A stretch of 7,455 nt of DNA from Halothece sp. MAG (GTDB lineage: Bacteria > Cyanobacteriota > Cyanobacteriia > Cyanobacteriales > Rubidibacteraceae). Below the pieces are notes generated by a model. The model made no database searches. It was not told the DNA's origin and worked only from the letters and a program-made list of their open reading frames with translations. Below, in pieces: positions 5,292-7,455 of this stretch. Numbering within the stretch: the stretch's first letter is position 1; every line of letters begins with the position of its first letter. The position numbers were made by a program, and so were the translations under genes. Location: positions 1 to 7,455 of the forward strand of contig JAHEOB010000348.1 in assembly GCA_018610095.1 (NCBI GenBank), in the 5' to 3' direction.

Positions 5292-7400
5292 ATGGCGTTT
5301 TCCACCCTCCATCACGTTCTAATTGGCCTCCCCGGCAGCGGTAAATCCACCTTTGCGGAAATTCTAGCAACTCTTTGCGATCGCGCGGTAATTATCTCCA
5401 GCGATCGCGCTCGCCAACAACTTTACGGCGATGAGACCATTCAAGGCAGTTGGCCCGAAATTGAACAGCAACTGCTGGAGCAAGCCCAAACCGCGATCAC
5501 GCAAGGAAAAACCGTAATCTACGATGCCACCAACGCCAAACGTGCCCATCGCTTGGATTGGCTCCAAAAAATGGAATCCCTTTTAGGAGCGTCTCAGGTT
5601 TGGATGGGTTGGTATCTGCAAACTTCGCCGAAAACAGCCAAACAGTGGAATCAAGGGCGTGATCGACAAGTACCGGAGGGGGTAATTGATCGCATGCAAA
5701 CTGCCCTCAAACGGTTTCCCCCGCACGCCAGTGAAGGATTTGTTAAAGTCCAAACCATTGATGTTAATAACCTTGAAACGGCTAAGAGCAAAGCAGAAAC
5801 CACCATGGCTCGGTTAGCGCGATCGCGCAATCAGCAACAGATTCGCACTAGCCATTATCAATTGCATCGCTATTCCCAATTATTGGATTTTGAACGCTTA
5901 ATGCACCTCATTTCCTTGCTGGTGCAATATCCGGGATTAGGAAATCTTCGAGAAACTGACCCTGAAACGCTACAGGAATTAGTCAAGGATCATGACTTTC
6001 CCCTTGAAGATAACATCGCAGAAATTCAGGCAGTTATGGCGTGTTGCAAAGGAGGAGTTTATGCCGACTACGACGCGATCGCGGCTGATTTAGGGTGGCT
6101 CGAACTCAATGGGTTGCTGGGAACCGGCGAAGTGAAGCAATCTTTGCAAGGGATGGAGCTGAGTGAACCAGAACAAAAACAATTACAACAGCGAAACGCC
6201 CCTTGGCATCGTTATTCAGAGTTGGACCCATTTGAACGCCTGCTGACGCTAATTCGCTACATTGCCCATCATCCGTTTCAAACCCCATCCAGTTCACAGC
6301 AGCAAGGAACCCTACAACAACGATTACATCAAGCCATGCAAGACGATGGCGAACTGGTGGATTCTCTCGGTTCTTTACAGAAAGACTTGGAACAAGTGCT
6401 GAAACCGTATCGCATTTTGCCCAGCTTTCCCATGAGACAAGGCTACTTTTTCGGCACTGGCATCTTTTCGCAACGAGAGCTGGCTAACATTTATGAATTA
6501 TTGCGTTCTCAACAAGTTTACTTGGATGATCCTGTAGCTGTGGAGTTAGCAAATACCGTTCGCGAACGGATGGAAGCTAGCCGTCTACTCAATAATCAGC
6601 AAGACTATCCCAGTCGCGCGATCGGCAATCGAGCTATTGTTAATCCGGAACGCCTACCGAATCGGGCACTGCCTAATCAACTCGATGCTTTAGATCATGC
6701 GATCAAATCTAGAGAAAAATTAGAAATCGCCTTAAGACCAGGTAGTGCGCGATTTTCTGGAGAACCCGATCTAGAACGATTTGAACTCTATCCCTTACAA
6801 GTGGTATTTCATAACATTGCCTGGTATTTGGGATATGAACGTGTTGGAGGGGAAAAAGATGGCTTACTATACTTTGAACGCTTAGATCGCTTAATGTTGG
6901 AACGAAAAACTGGACAAACCCGATCTGATCACTCGCAATGGCAAAGTTTAAAACAATTGAAACGGCTTTATACGGCTAGTGCTGGTATCTTTTTAGGAAA
7001 AGATGTCTCCCAGCAGAAAAAATATCTCAGCAAAAATCAAAAAGATCGGAAATCAGTACAAACCATTGTTGAGCTTTGGATGAGTGAGCAAATTTTTAAG
7101 TTTGTCAGCGAGGGAAATCAACGGTTTGCCAAGTCTCAAATGCAAATGACAAAACCCACTCACCAAGCGACGCAGCAAATGGATCAATCTGTTTTTCGTT
7201 TACCAACCAGCAAAGATCCTGAGTTTCCCTATCGCTTCCGCGTGACCCTTCCGGTTTGGTCTATGGATGATGTCGATCTGAAGCGATGGATCCTAGGCTT
7301 TGGCAAGCAAGTAAAGGTAATTGAGCCGGAAGCGTTTCGAGACAAAATACTGGAAGAAGTGGAAGGCTCCTGGAAGAATTATTTTAATCGAGAAGAATGA
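5292..7400 (+). CDS. P-loop polynucleotide-kinase-like domain fused to WYL/WCX regulator
   Basis: The protein has 702 residues. Residues 1-160 form a kinase of the T4 Pnk-like P-loop class: Walker A GLPGSGKST (12-20), SSDRAR with D38 and R41 spaced like the catalytic Asp/Arg pair of T4 Pnk, YDATN (77-81), and a lid-like GRDRQVPEGVIDRM (122-135). Two related segments, HRYSQLLDFERL (192-203) and HRYSELDPFERL (306-317), each start a helical region resembling the winged-helix part of WYL regulators; the second leads to MRQGYFFGTGIFS (381-393). The WYL core is at about 499-534, with AWYLGYE and FERLDRL. The WCX extension is at about 646-698, with RFRVTLPVWS and a final WKNYF. WYL proteins usually sense nucleic-acid or nucleotide ligands and control transcription, often of defence or DNA-damage genes. 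The kinase may phosphorylate 5'-OH ends or act as a nucleotide switch; this is inference. ATG 5292 is the first start after an in-frame TAA at 5262; no Shine-Dalgarno sequence is seen. Confidence 0.85.
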   Translation: MAFSTLHHVLIGLPGSGKSTFAEILATLCDRAVIISSDRARQQLYGDETIQGSWPEIEQQLLEQAQTAITQGKTVIYDATNAKRAHRLDWLQKMESLLGASQVWMGWYLQTSPKTAKQWNQGRDRQVPEGVIDRMQTALKRFPPHASEGFVKVQTIDVNNLETAKSKAETTMARLARSRNQQQIRTSHYQLHRYSQLLDFERLMHLISLLVQYPGLGNLRETDPETLQELVKDHDFPLEDNIAEIQAVMACCKGGVYADYDAIAADLGWLELNGLLGTGEVKQSLQGMELSEPEQKQLQQRNAPWHRYSELDPFERLLTLIRYIAHHPFQTPSSSQQQGTLQQRLHQAMQDDGELVDSLGSLQKDLEQVLKPYRILPSFPMRQGYFFGTGIFSQRELANIYELLRSQQVYLDDPVAVELANTVRERMEASRLLNNQQDYPSRAIGNRAIVNPERLPNRALPNQLDALDHAIKSREKLEIALRPGSARFSGEPDLERFELYPLQVVFHNIAWYLGYERVGGEKDGLLYFERLDRLMLERKTGQTRSDHSQWQSLKQLKRLYTASAGIFLGKDVSQQKKYLSKNQKDRKSVQTIVELWMSEQIFKFVSEGNQRFAKSQMQMTKPTHQATQQMDQSVFRLPTSKDPEFPYRFRVTLPVWSMDDVDLKRWILGFGKQVKVIEPEAFRDKILEEVEGSWKNYFNREE

Positions 7401-7411
7401 AAACTTTCTGG

Positions 7412-7423
7412 GCGCGATCGCGC
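7412..7423. repeat. 12-bp perfect palindrome containing HIP1
   Basis: GCGCGATCGCGC lies 12 bases after the stop of the kinase-WYL gene and contains the HIP1 octamer. It has no unpaired loop longer than GATC and no following T-run, so it is not a convincing terminator. HIP1 is abundant in many cyanobacterial genomes. Confidence 0.6.
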
Positions 7424-7455
7424 TATACAAGTGATTGATGTTTACTATCCTATCT

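Overview
The window looks like part of a cyanobacterial plasmid, or an integrated plasmid segment. Nine exact copies of the HIP1 octamer GCGATCGC lie in 7.4 kb, a density typical of HIP1-rich cyanobacteria. The largest gene is a primase-helicase replication protein of the kind known from cyanobacterial plasmids (CyRepA1, type member Slr7037 of Synechocystis pSYSA). No genus can be assigned from sequence alone.

Layout, all genes on the + strand. Positions 28-300 encode a small Asn/Gln-rich protein. It overlaps by 8 bases the start of a 1224-residue replication protein (293-3967). A small charged protein beginning MGEAKRK follows (3990-4406) with a near-perfect ribosome binding site. These three genes form the replication module. 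The order small ORF then Rep matches ssr7036-slr7037 of pSYSA, where the small ORF transcript takes part in copy-number control.

A gene-free stretch of about 470 bases follows (4407-4878). It starts with a hairpin whose U-tract lies on the - strand, so it looks like a terminator for leftward transcripts. Next come three 37-bp tandem repeats that run into two 40-bp-spaced repeats of another sequence, the two types sharing a 13-bp core. The rest is unannotated.

The right part holds a small three-helix membrane protein (4879-5226) and, 65 bases further, a 702-residue protein (5292-7400). The latter joins an N-terminal P-loop polynucleotide-kinase-like domain to two helix-turn-helix-like segments and a C-terminal WYL plus WCX ligand-sensing module.

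The points most worth attention are: the kinase-WYL fusion; the loss of the Walker A lysine (Gln instead) in an otherwise intact Rep helicase domain; the repeat array with its leftward-facing terminator; and the translational coupling of Rep to the small upstream ORF through a 12-base Shine-Dalgarno match. No CRISPR array, tRNA, rRNA or complete insertion sequence was seen.
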